Shown here: positions 16,445 through 24,347 of the stretch, in pieces | Layout: every line of letters begins with the position of its first letter | Position numbering within the stretch: the stretch's first letter is position 1 | Origin: DATLXU01 sp035575515 | GTDB taxonomy: Bacteria > Acidobacteriota > Blastocatellia > UBA7656 | DNA length: 37,659 nt | Direction of reading: 5' to 3' | Assembly (NCBI GenBank): GCA_035575515.1 | Contig: DATLXU010000126.1 | Coordinates: forward strand, 1 to 37,659 | Made by a program: the position numbers and the translations under genes | The notes under the pieces: generated by a model | Seen by the model: the letters and a program-made list of their open reading frames with translations, nothing else | Told to the model about the DNA's origin: nothing | Databases searched by the model: none

Positions 16445-16693
16445 CTAACTCGCTTCGCCGATGGCGATCTCTTCGTCGGTCAAATCGTAAAGCTCATCGT
16501 CGAGCCGGTCAATCTGTCGGTCTAGGGCGGCGCACTTGTTTTCGTAATAGGAACGGTCGCGGTCAGCGCGCGCCTGCGCAAGCTCTCGCTTTGCCTCAAG
16601 CATCTGCTCGACGAGTTGCACCAAGCAGTCGTGCCGCGCTTTGTCAGTTGCGTCTGAGAAGTTTATGGTGCGAATGGGAAAGGAGTCATTCAT
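16445..16693 (-). pseudogene. C-terminal remnant of a type II/IIG restriction-modification protein
   Basis: About 82 residues read SFPIRTINFSDATDKARHD, LVQLVEQMLEAKRELAQAR, then ALDRQIDRLDDELYDLTDEE. This is the usual end of Eco57I/PglX-like methylase-nuclease proteins (LPIRxINFSDPxDKAxHDxLV ... DRQIDxLVYELYGLTEEEI). The frame stays open upstream to 16945, but that part shows no resemblance to the family and the catalytic domains (about 700-1000 residues) are absent. It is therefore a leftover fragment next to the UPF0175 remnant. Confidence 0.7.
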
Positions 16694-16907
16694 GTCGCTT
16701 TGTGGCGCCCAGAAACAATGAAGCGGGTGAATACAGTCAGGTGCGATAAAATAAAGACGGACGAGACGGCGGGAGTCAGCACTGTGGAGGAAATTCTCCT
16801 CTGCGTTCTTCCGGCGCGTGCCGGTACAACACATATCGCCTGTTGTCAGCTCGCGCTGCGCAATCGCATCCTTCAAGATTGAAAACGCTTCGGTTAGAAT
16901 TTCTCCC

Positions 16908-17450
16908 ATGCCTGGCGCGAACGAGCCAACAATACTTTTATACAAAGAAGCGCCAGCAGAATGTCGCGACTACGACCCGCGCGCAGCCGAAGTGGCCGCA
17001 ACGGTTGCGAAGATGATTACTGCTCGCCTGCCTGACGTAACAGTCGAGCACATCGGCAGCACCGCGATTCCCGGCTGCGCAGGCAAAGGCGTCGTTGATC
17101 TGATGATTCTTTACGCCAGCGGACAGCTTGAGCGCGTGAAGGTTCTGCTTGATGAATTAGGCTTTCAGCGACAGAGCACGCGCGACCCTTGGCCTGAAGA
17201 GAGACCGATGCGATTGGGCGCGATAGCATTCGATAATAAAATATTTCGATTGCACACGCACATAATTCACAAAGGCGCGGAAGAAGTGCGCGAGCTTCGC
17301 CGGTTTCGCGATCTGCTCCGCTCGGATGACAACTTGCGCGCGGCATATATCTCGCGCAAGCGAGGGATCATCGCATCGGGCGTAACCGATTCGGTTGATT
17401 ATTCAATGGCGAAAGATTCCTTCATCAAATCAATCCTGAATCAGCGGTGA
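16908..17450 (+). CDS. GrpB-like (UPF0157) nucleotidyltransferase-fold protein
   Basis: A 180-residue cytoplasmic protein with the family signature VEHIGSTAIPGCAGKGVVDLM split here as VEHIGSTAIPG and AGKGVVDLM, followed by LGFQRQS, RLHTHIIHKG and RFRDLLRSDDNLRAAY. GrpB proteins have a nucleotidyltransferase-like fold; some are linked to CoaE or to kanamycin-type transferases, but the substrate is usually unknown. I took the ATG at 16908, where homology begins; the frame is open further upstream over the R-M remnant. No ribosome binding site is evident. Confidence 0.87.
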   Translation: MPGANEPTILLYKEAPAECRDYDPRAAEVAATVAKMITARLPDVTVEHIGSTAIPGCAGKGVVDLMILYASGQLERVKVLLDELGFQRQSTRDPWPEERPMRLGAIAFDNKIFRLHTHIIHKGAEEVRELRRFRDLLRSDDNLRAAYISRKRGIIASGVTDSVDYSMAKDSFIKSILNQR

Positions 17451-17495
17451 GTTTTTCTTTCCTCAAGAGGTTGATTTCGCGCCCTTCAAAGAATA

Positions 17496-17585
17496 CCTTC
17501 TTAATAGATATGACTGAGGCGGCCCGTACCACTTCAAGCAACTTGCGGCAATCCGCTGCCGCAAAAGAAGGGACATTTACCGACG
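17496..17585 (+). promoter_or_regulatory. Structured 5' leader that could hide the ribosome binding site
   Basis: CCTTCTT (17496-17502) can pair with AAGAAGG (17565-17571), which is the best ribosome binding site for the gene at 17586. Inside, TTGCGGC (17543-17549) pairs with GCCGCAA (17558-17564), directly stacked on that stem. The loop CCGC (17553-17556) can pair with GCGG (17519-17522) as a pseudoknot. GGCCCG and AAGCAAC recall the SAM-I riboswitch core, but other core parts are missing. A leader sensing a methionine-cycle metabolite is plausible. Confidence 0.4.
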
Positions 17586-18740
17586 ATGAAAAATTATAAA
17601 CGCATTGAAACCAAGTCTATCCACGCAGGCGAGCCTGAGCCGCGCATAGCGGGCGCGGTCGCCATGCCAGTATTTCAATCGGCGACGTTTGAATACGGCG
17701 GCGAAGAAAGCTATCACGATGTTCGTTACCTTCGGCTGAACAACACGCCGAATCACGTTGCGCTTCACTCAAAGCTCGCCGCGCTCGAAAACGCCGAAGC
17801 CGCTCTGGTGACTGCAAGCGGCATGGCTGCAATCTCGACGGCGCTGCTTACGGTGCTTTCGTCGGGCGACCATCTGCTCGCGCAGGATTGTTTGTATGGC
17901 GGCACGCACAATCTGCTCACGAACGATTTCGAGAGCTTCGGCTTAAGCTATGACTTCATCAACGGGGACGACCCCGCTTCGTGGGAGAATAAGCTGCGGC
18001 CAAATACGAAAGCGATTTACGTCGAAGCGATGACGAACCCGCTGCTCGAAGTCGCAGACCTCAAAGCCGTCGTCGAGTTTGCCCGCAAGCACAATCTCGT
18101 TTCGATCATTGATAACACCTTTGCAAGTCCTGTTAACTTTCGTCCCGTAGAGTTAGGCTTCGATCTTTCGCTTCACAGCGGCACGAAATACCTAAACGGC
18201 CATTCGGATATTGTCGCGGGCGTGTGCGCGGGCCGCACCGACCTTGTTGAAAAAATAACTCACCGCTTGAATCATCTTGGCGGCTCGATGGACGCGCACG
18301 CGGCCTTCCTGTTTCATCGCGGGATAAAGACGCTCGCCCTGAGAGTGCGCTATCAAAACGAAAGCACGTTGAGGCTCGCGCAGTTTTTAGAAAAGCACCC
18401 GGCAGTCGAAAAGGTAAATTATGCGGGACTCGAAAGCCACCCGCGCCACAAGCGAGCGCGCGAGTTGTTTGAAGGCTTCGGCGGCGTATTGAGCTTCGAG
18501 ATAGCAGGCGACGTTGAGCGGGCCGAACGGTTCATCAAGAAAACGACTTTACCGATAGTTGCTCCGAGTCTTGGCGGAGTCGAGACGCTGATTACCAGGC
18601 CCGTGACAACTTCGCATTCCGGTATGTCTGCGGAAGACCGCGCGCGGTTGGGCATAAGCGACAAGCTGATTCGCGTTGCCGTCGGCATCGAGGCGACCGA
18701 TGATTTAATCGAAGATTTCGAGCAGGCGCTGGCGGATTAG
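17586..18740 (+). CDS. Cys/Met-metabolism PLP enzyme (cystathionine gamma-synthase/beta-lyase type)
   Basis: This 384-residue fold-type I enzyme belongs to the family of cystathionine gamma-synthase, cystathionine lyases and methionine gamma-lyase. TKSIHAGEPEP opens the protein; NAEAALVTASGMAAIS, DCLYGGTHNLL, IYVEAMTNPLLEVAD and IIDNTFASPV follow. The PLP lysine is Lys201 in LHSGTKYLNGHSD. SLGGVETLITRPVTTSHSG near the C-terminus is typical. It acts in transsulfuration, cytoplasmic and tetrameric in relatives. The exact reaction cannot be told from these motifs. A structured leader upstream suggests control by a related metabolite. Confidence 0.92.
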   Translation: MKNYKRIETKSIHAGEPEPRIAGAVAMPVFQSATFEYGGEESYHDVRYLRLNNTPNHVALHSKLAALENAEAALVTASGMAAISTALLTVLSSGDHLLAQDCLYGGTHNLLTNDFESFGLSYDFINGDDPASWENKLRPNTKAIYVEAMTNPLLEVADLKAVVEFARKHNLVSIIDNTFASPVNFRPVELGFDLSLHSGTKYLNGHSDIVAGVCAGRTDLVEKITHRLNHLGGSMDAHAAFLFHRGIKTLALRVRYQNESTLRLAQFLEKHPAVEKVNYAGLESHPRHKRARELFEGFGGVLSFEIAGDVERAERFIKKTTLPIVAPSLGGVETLITRPVTTSHSGMSAEDRARLGISDKLIRVAVGIEATDDLIEDFEQALAD

Positions 18741-18774
18741 AATGCTTTTCTAATCAGTGAGGCCATTCGAATAA

Positions 18775-18844
18775 GATTCACCGCAGGGACGCAGAGTACG
18801 CGGAGATTGCGCAGAGAAAACAAAGCTCTGCGAACCGGTGAATC
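18775..18844. repeat. ACGCAGAG-type inverted repeat
   Basis: GATTCACC (18775-18782) and GGTGAATC (18837-18844) are perfect inverted repeats enclosing CGCAGGGACGCAGAG and CTCTGCG. It lies between the PLP enzyme and peptidase genes and belongs to the same family as 8081-8160 and 12379-12450. Confidence 0.8.
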
Positions 18845-18887
18845 AATGCTGGATAAGTGAGACACAATAATTTTGTGGAGGTTCACG

Positions 18888-21128
18888 ATGAGGTTCACAA
18901 CGCGGCGACGCTTTTATCTTTCCTTTCTGATTCTTATTCTCGCGATTTCTGCTCAGGCGCAGAAGCGCGCGTTCACCATCGAGGATTTATATCGAATCAA
19001 ATCGGTCTCGGACGTTCACATATCGCCCGACGGTAAATCAATAATATATGTCGTCAGCGCATCCGACCTGCCGCGCGCCAAGCGCACAAGCCACATTTGG
19101 ATTATGGACATTGACGGGCGCAACGCGCGACAGCTAACGCAAGGCGATAAGAGCGAAAGCTCGCCTGTCTGGTCGCCCGATGGCAAATCAATTTTGTTCA
19201 TCAGCGAAAAAGACGGCAGCGCCAACCTTTTCGTGATGCCCGCAAGCGGCGGCGCGGCGAGACAAATAACGAAAATCTCGACGGGCGTGAGCGACCCGCT
19301 CTGGTCGCCCGATGGAAAATGGATAGCCTTCTCGACGGACGTTTATCCAGAATGCGGCGACGACGACGCTTGCAATAAACGGACAGCCGAAACGTGGGAG
19401 AAAGGGCCGCTCAAGGCTCACATGGCTGACGGGCTTTTGTATCGCCACTGGACTGCCTGGAAAGACGGCACGCGCACGCACATCTTCCTGGCTGAGGCCG
19501 CGACGGGACGCGTGAGAGACCTGACGCCCGGCGATTTCGACGCGCCGACGTTTCAACTGGGCGGGCCGTTGCAGTATGACTTCTCACCCGACGGCAAAGA
19601 GTTCGTCTACGTCTCAAATCACGATGCGAATCCTGCTTCGTCAACGAACAATGATTTATGGCTCATCTCGCTTGCGGATGCGAACCCGCAGCCGCGCAAC
19701 ATCACCGCCTCTAACCCGGCGTATGACGGCAGCCCCAAGTATTCGCCCGATGGCCGCTACATCGCTTACCGGATGCAGAAGCAGCCCGGTTATGAATCGG
19801 ACCTGTTCCGCCTTGCGATCTATGACCGCGCAAACGGAACGACTACTGTCTTGAGCGAATCGTTCCGCAACTGGGTCGAAGACTACGCGTGGTCGGATGA
19901 TTCAAAGGCTCTCTACTTCGCCGCGCCGGTTGAAGGTCAGGAGCCGATATACCGACTCGACCTTGCGACAAAAGCGATAACGCAAGTCATCGCGGACAAA
20001 TCAATCTTCGGATTTGAGTTCACGCGCGGCTCGCGACGGTTGATCTATTATCGAAGCTCGGTAGGCGAGCCGGTTGAAATCTACAGTGCCGATGTGACGA
20101 GCGGCAAAGCCGCGCAGCCTGTCCGCCTCACTCACATCAACGACGCTGTCGCGAGTGAAATTGATATTCGTCCCGCCGAGCAGATGTGGGTGCAGGGCGC
20201 GGGCGGCGCAAAGATTCACGTCTTCATCGTTAAGCCGCACGACTTCGATCCGTCGAAAAAGTACCCGCTGATTTTGAACGTGCATGGCGGGCCGCAGTCG
20301 CAGTGGGCCGACGCGTTTCGCGGCGACTGGCAGGTTTATCCCGGCGCGGGCTACGTCGTTGCGTTCCCGAACCCGCATGGATCAACAGGCTACGGGCAGG
20401 ACTTCACTGCGGCGATTTCGGGTGATTGGGCAGGGAAGGTTTTCGAAGACCTGATGAAGGTGACAGACGCGCTCGCGAAATTGCCTTACGTGGACGCGAA
20501 TCGAATGGGCGCGATGGGCTGGTCGTATGGCGGGTATATGATGAATTGGTTCGAGGGCCACACGGATCGCTTCAAGGCGATTGCTTCAATGATGGGGATA
20601 TTCGATTTGAAATCGTTCTTTGGCGCGACCGAAGAGCTATGGTTCCCCGAATGGGATTTGAAAGGTCAGCCGTGGAATTCTCAGCTTTATGAGAAGTGGG
20701 ATCCTGCTGGGGCGGTGAAGAATTTCAAGACGCCTTGCATGGTGATTACGGGCGAGCGCGATTACCGGGTGCCTTACACGCAGGGGCTTGAGATGTACAC
20801 CGCGCTTCAAAAGATGAATGTGCCTTCGCGATTGATTGTTTATTCGAACGCGGGCCACTGGCCTAGCTGGTACGAGATGGCGTTGTACTACACGGCGCAC
20901 CTCGAATGGTTTCACAAATATCTCGGTGGCGGCCCGCCGCCGTGGAGCACTGAAAGCTTTTTGCGCAATCAGGTGTTCGAGCGCGAGACGGGCAAGCGAT
21001 TGGTGAAAGAGTTTGCCGAAAATGTAAACGGCAAATCACCGAAGCCAGCGATGCAAGAGAAGAAACCGGGCGAAGAGAAGCCGCCAAAGAATCCGCAGGG
21101 CAAGCCCGACCGCAAGCCGCCGAGATAG
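18888..21128 (+). CDS. Secreted S9-family prolyl oligopeptidase-like peptidase
   Basis: A 746-residue serine peptidase (dipeptidyl/acylaminoacyl-peptidase type) that cleaves short peptides. The first ~25 residues (RRRFYLSFLILILAISAQAQ) form a signal peptide, so it acts outside the cytoplasm. Residues about 40-440 carry repeated DGK(S/W)I blades of a TolB-like beta propeller, and the alpha/beta hydrolase domain follows. The triad is Ser546 (GWSYGGYM), Asp625 (GERDYRVP) and His657 (NAGHWP). The last ~40 residues are Lys/Pro-rich and probably disordered. GTGGAGG lies before the ATG at 18888. Such enzymes are frequent in peptide-scavenging Acidobacteriota. Confidence 0.93.
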   Translation: MRFTTRRRFYLSFLILILAISAQAQKRAFTIEDLYRIKSVSDVHISPDGKSIIYVVSASDLPRAKRTSHIWIMDIDGRNARQLTQGDKSESSPVWSPDGKSILFISEKDGSANLFVMPASGGAARQITKISTGVSDPLWSPDGKWIAFSTDVYPECGDDDACNKRTAETWEKGPLKAHMADGLLYRHWTAWKDGTRTHIFLAEAATGRVRDLTPGDFDAPTFQLGGPLQYDFSPDGKEFVYVSNHDANPASSTNNDLWLISLADANPQPRNITASNPAYDGSPKYSPDGRYIAYRMQKQPGYESDLFRLAIYDRANGTTTVLSESFRNWVEDYAWSDDSKALYFAAPVEGQEPIYRLDLATKAITQVIADKSIFGFEFTRGSRRLIYYRSSVGEPVEIYSADVTSGKAAQPVRLTHINDAVASEIDIRPAEQMWVQGAGGAKIHVFIVKPHDFDPSKKYPLILNVHGGPQSQWADAFRGDWQVYPGAGYVVAFPNPHGSTGYGQDFTAAISGDWAGKVFEDLMKVTDALAKLPYVDANRMGAMGWSYGGYMMNWFEGHTDRFKAIASMMGIFDLKSFFGATEELWFPEWDLKGQPWNSQLYEKWDPAGAVKNFKTPCMVITGERDYRVPYTQGLEMYTALQKMNVPSRLIVYSNAGHWPSWYEMALYYTAHLEWFHKYLGGGPPPWSTESFLRNQVFERETGKRLVKEFAENVNGKSPKPAMQEKKPGEEKPPKNPQGKPDRKPPR

Positions 21129-21168
21129 AGAGCGGCGAATAGCTTTACATCAAATAAGAACTGATGCG

Positions 21169-21212
21169 GCTGCGCGCTGTTGCGAGAACAGCAGCGCGCA
21201 GCTTGATTCTTA
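21169..21212. terminator. Hairpin terminator between converging genes
   Basis: GCTGCGCGCTG (21169-21179) pairs with CAGCGCGCAGC (21192-21202), an 11 bp GC-rich stem, followed by TTGATTCTT. It lies between the convergent peptidase and zinc-ribbon genes and could serve the peptidase side. Confidence 0.65.
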
Positions 21213-21266
21213 ACACAGGACAGTCACGAGTAGCTGCCGGGTAATAACCGACGGCTTTCTTTAGAT

Positions 21267-21443
21267 TCAGTCTTCCAGATCAGGCTCAATCATCTCTCCG
21301 CAGCGCGGGCACTGCTCAGGCAGCGCGTCGACTGAAACCTTGTAGCCGCATTCGAGGCAAGGGCGCAGATTGATTCGCTTCTCTATCATAACGTAAGCAA
21401 TCAACAACCCGCCGCCAAGTATTACTGTCAGTAGAAACCACAT
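21267..21443 (-). CDS. 58-residue membrane-anchored zinc-ribbon protein
   Basis: On the minus strand an ATG at 21443 opens a frame reading MWFLLTVILGGGLLIAYVMI, one N-terminal membrane helix. Two CxxC pairs follow, C29-LE-C32 (PCLECGYKV) and C45-PR-C48 (EQCPRCGEM), and the frame ends IEPDLED. This is the layout of a tiny tail-in zinc ribbon facing the cytoplasm. It lies about 20 bp upstream of nothing in the same operon sense but directly after the membrane protein gene starting at 22592 (22 bp from that gene's stop), so the two are probably co-transcribed. Family unknown to me. Confidence 0.7.
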   Translation of the reverse strand: MWFLLTVILGGGLLIAYVMIEKRINLRPCLECGYKVSVDALPEQCPRCGEMIEPDLED

Positions 21444-21464
21444 ACTCGTTTAAGCTAGTTCCGG

Positions 21465-22592
21465 TTATGCACTCGCCGTCTGGCTCCCGGCCATGCGCAG
21501 GTTTTCGTTCAACTGCGCATCGCGGCGCACGCGCCAAATCTTGCTGTCGAGATAGTAATGCGTGAACGCGCCGCCCCAGATGAAGGCCATCCAGAAGCTG
21601 TCTGGCTGAACCACCGTGTAATGCGGGACGTGATACAGCAGCCCGAAAGCGATGGCAAAGCCAATGTAGTGCCACACGGTCTTGCTTATCTTCGACGCGG
21701 CTCCGAAATCCGGCGCGCCCGCGCGGCCATACTTGTTCTTGTTGTGAAACCAGATTATGCGATGGTACTGGATGTTGTGATAAACCGTCAGCGTAGCAAC
21801 CGCCGCGAGCGCCGCCGCCGCCGGGTCTTCAATTGGCGCGAGCGCGTAAAGCACTATCCAGTGCATTGGAATTGCTGCGGCAAGAAGCAATAACTTCGGA
21901 AGATTGACAGCCTGCCTCTGGTAAATCTTCTGCGCCTGTCGCCCGGCGAAAAGCACAAGCGAGATTATGAAGGCCGAAAAGATTAGGGTCTCGAACCACC
22001 AGGTGTAATTGTTCTCAGCAGCAATGCCCATGCCGGCCAACCGCTCGCGCGCGGCGCTGCTGTGCGTGAGGAAGCGAACAAACGGATAAGTGAATCCCAA
22101 TAGCAGGAACGCGCGATCAATCAGATTGTCCGTCTCTGCAAGATCGTCGTTCTTCTTCTTGTACAAAATCATGAAGCCATAGTGCTGCTTCACGAGATGA
22201 TAGTAGGCCCACAGCGATGCGAAGAAGAAAAAGACGGGACCGAGCAGCTTCCTGCCCATCGCTTCATCCAGAAGCAGCATTGAAGGGCCGAGCAAAAAGA
22301 GCGACAGGCTGCCGTAGTAGAGCCGCGCGCGTTTGCGACGCTCTTCGCAGTCGGCGTATGTGCGCGAGACGGTCCCGAAAACGTGCGGGCCATCGAAGCC
22401 TAAGGCCCAAATCCACGTCATAATCATCACAGGCAGACCGTATTTGACGAGCAGAAGGTTCGCGCCCAGAAAAATGTAGCTGACGACGACGCTGCCGATG
22501 AACCATAGAAGGTCGTCTTTCTTATTAATGATCCAGCCGCTTGCGATCAAGCCGCGTTTACCCTCTTTCATTGAGACAGTCGCTGAGGCCAT
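21465..22592 (-). CDS. Histidine-rich multi-pass membrane protein, function unknown
   Basis: A 375-residue protein with about 9-10 hydrophobic segments. Conserved-looking histidines sit near membrane edges: FDGPHVFGTVSRTY, YYHLVKQHYG, TVYHNIQYHRIIWFHN and FTHYYLDSKIWR. This spacing recalls membrane di-metal oxygenases and, loosely, the Brp/Blh carotenoid-cleaving enzymes, where PHGxxDH and H-rich segments bind iron; I cannot claim homology. GGAG lies eight bases before the ATG. The 58-residue zinc ribbon follows directly downstream. I have seen similar uncharacterised proteins in related bacteria but know no function. Confidence 0.75.
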   Translation of the reverse strand: MASATVSMKEGKRGLIASGWIINKKDDLLWFIGSVVVSYIFLGANLLLVKYGLPVMIMTWIWALGFDGPHVFGTVSRTYADCEERRKRARLYYGSLSLFLLGPSMLLLDEAMGRKLLGPVFFFFASLWAYYHLVKQHYGFMILYKKKNDDLAETDNLIDRAFLLLGFTYPFVRFLTHSSAARERLAGMGIAAENNYTWWFETLIFSAFIISLVLFAGRQAQKIYQRQAVNLPKLLLLAAAIPMHWIVLYALAPIEDPAAAALAAVATLTVYHNIQYHRIIWFHNKNKYGRAGAPDFGAASKISKTVWHYIGFAIAFGLLYHVPHYTVVQPDSFWMAFIWGGAFTHYYLDSKIWRVRRDAQLNENLRMAGSQTASA

Positions 22593-22870
22593 ACGTCCAT
22601 CTCCTTCGATTGCTGGAGCGCCACCCTTTCGCGCTCACGTCTTTGAAGCAGCAGGCAAATCCATTCGCCTTGCTTCAATTTAACTATTAAAACAGGATGC
22701 TTCACCGCTTCAAGGCTGCCTAGTCTATCAAACCGCAGCCACAGTAGCCAAACCTATTTTGTTTGCAGCCGTCTCGCTTCCCCGCGTCTGCATTTTACAT
22801 GGCAGGCGGACGAGAGTTTATAATCACTGGCGGAGAATCTCGTAGCGATAATCAACCAACAGGAGGAATC

Positions 22871-23242
22871 GTGGCGAAAACGATTGATCAATTCAACGAG
22901 TACCGGCGTGAGATGAACGAACGCATTCTTTCGAGTGATCACCTGGGCATTAAGCGATTTTTCGCGCTCGATCATCAGGCTTATGAAGCGGGCGCGCTCG
23001 ATTCAAAAACGAAAGAGCTGCTCGGCCTTGTCGCATCGCTCGTTTTAAGGTGCGATGACTGCATCACCTATCACGTCCTTCAATGCGTTGACGTTGGAGT
23101 CAGGCGCGAAGAGTTCCTCGACGCATTCAACATCGCGCTCGTCGTAGGCGGCTCAATTACGATCCCGCACCTGCGCCGCGCATTCGAGCGGATGGACGAG
23201 GCATTTCAATCCACGAAGAATAAGGCACGCGATGAACGCTAG
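22871..23242 (+). CDS. AhpD-like / carboxymuconolactone decarboxylase family protein
   Basis: A 123-residue protein of the AhpD-like fold. KELLGLVASLVLRCDDCITYHV contains the redox CxxC (given here as VLRCDDCITYHV) and the downstream His of the AhpD active site; DAFNIALVVGGSITIPH is typical of the second half. AhpD-type proteins reduce peroxide-related substrates or act as thiol-disulfide partners. AGGAGG at 22861-22866 selects the GTG at 22871 as start. It stands alone, ended by the terminator at 23278. Confidence 0.88.
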   Translation: MAKTIDQFNEYRREMNERILSSDHLGIKRFFALDHQAYEAGALDSKTKELLGLVASLVLRCDDCITYHVLQCVDVGVRREEFLDAFNIALVVGGSITIPHLRRAFERMDEAFQSTKNKARDER

Positions 23243-23277
23243 AGACATTAAGCGGTTTTCTTCGCTCCGCCGAAAAC

Positions 23278-23318
23278 GCGGGCTGTGATCACCGTTGACC
23301 GCAGCCCGCTGTTTTCTA
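23278..23318 (+). terminator. Intrinsic terminator after AhpD-like gene
   Basis: GCGGGCTG (23278-23285) pairs perfectly with CAGCCCGC (23302-23309), followed by TGTTTTCTATT. It lies 36 bp after the stop of the AhpD-like gene. Confidence 0.75.
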
Positions 23319-23459
23319 TTAGCAGATGTTGTGTGCTTCCGTTTATTACAAGCAATCAACTGTCTGGCCCGTTCTGCTGTCTATGCACCCGTATGTCCAA
23401 TCGCCAAACCCGCGCCGTGTGAAGGTGAAGCGCTTCTTTCTGCCGCAGATCTCCATAGA

Positions 23460-23677
23460 TGCGAATCGCCCTCTGGCACTACTTCTATTCTTACAATGAG
23501 GCAGCTTTTATTTTAGCAATGTGGTTGCTTGAGGTCATCCATAAGATCGAGCAAAGCGAAACCTATAAAAAACCTTATTGGGGATTCCTAACAAGTCGAA
23601 AACCGTTGTATCTACTGTTTGACTACGACTGGCGATTTCACAACGCAGGAGCGCACGAATGGCCGTTTTCGCATTGA
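23460..23677 (+). CDS. Possible small ORF or gene remnant
   Basis: A 72-residue frame reads MRIALWHYFYSYNEAAFILAMW... with aromatic-rich, protein-like composition and lower GC than its surroundings. No ribosome binding site is seen before the ATG and I recognise no family. It occupies a 410 bp stretch (23319-23728) that otherwise shows nothing I can name. It may be a genuine small gene, a fragment of a transferred gene, or chance. Confidence 0.25.
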
Positions 23678-23728
23678 AGTTGACGAAGCTACAGGGCAAA
23701 ACCCGGACAACTATGAAAGATATCCGCT

Positions 23729-24343
23729 TTACTTTTGCCCTAACTTCTCCATCTCCGGCTCGACGAATTTATCGAAGCAGGCGGGGCAGATGCTGTGACT
23801 GAATTCGATATCCGAGTGCGCGCTGATGTAGCTGTCAACCTGTTGCCAGTAATTCTGATCGTCACGAATCTTTTTGCAGTAAGAACAAATCGGCAGTAAT
23901 CCGCGCAATTGTTTCACCTGCGACAAGGCTTCTTCCAATTGTTTGACGCGAGCGGCAAGGCTCCGTTGAAGTTCGACAATTCGCGCGCCCACGTTCAACC
24001 GCGCGCGCAGCTCCTGGCGATTGAATGGTTTTGTCACGTAATCGTCGGCTCCAGCCTGAAGCCCTGCGATAACGTCTTCTTTCTCGCTGCGCGCGGTAAG
24101 CATAATTATATAAACCGGAGTGGGCGTTTCTATGCTGCGCAGCCGGCGGCAAATCTCTATCCCATCTATTTCAGGCATCATCCAATCGAGTATCGCAATA
24201 GCTGGACGGTCCTCGCCCTCAAGCCGCCGCCAAGCTTCTTTGCCATCAACAGCAACCGAGACATCATATCCCCACCTGCCAAGCGTTGTTTCCAGGAAAT
24301 AGCGCGAAACAGGGTCATCTTCAGCTATTAATACTCTCGTCAT
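23729..24343 (-). CDS. Response regulator with C-terminal cysteine-rich motif
   Basis: The 204-residue protein begins MTRVLIAEDDPVSRYFLE, with the receiver phospho-acceptor Asp in AILDWMMPEIDG and the conserved Lys in DDYVTKPF. A coiled coil (about residues 120-155) follows. The tail has LLPICSYCKKIRDD and HSICPACFDKF, a C-x2-C/H-x3-C-x2-C type module common at the end of regulators and kinases and possibly metal-binding. No DNA-binding domain is present. The start at 24343 lies four bases after the kinase stop, so the two are co-translated. It is likely a phosphorelay partner of that kinase. Confidence 0.9.
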   Translation of the reverse strand: MTRVLIAEDDPVSRYFLETTLGRWGYDVSVAVDGKEAWRRLEGEDRPAIAILDWMMPEIDGIEICRRLRSIETPTPVYIIMLTARSEKEDVIAGLQAGADDYVTKPFNRQELRARLNVGARIVELQRSLAARVKQLEEALSQVKQLRGLLPICSYCKKIRDDQNYWQQVDSYISAHSDIEFSHSICPACFDKFVEPEMEKLGQK

Positions 24344-24347
24344 ATTG

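Noticed and set aside
17496..17585. Firm call as a SAM-I riboswitch
   Set aside because: Only parts of the core (GGCCC, GCAAC) are present; the kink-turn region and P4 are not convincingly there, so only a structured leader is claimed.
22871..23242. AhpD-like protein as a second selenoprotein
   Set aside because: Its active site is a plain CxxC with no in-frame UGA.
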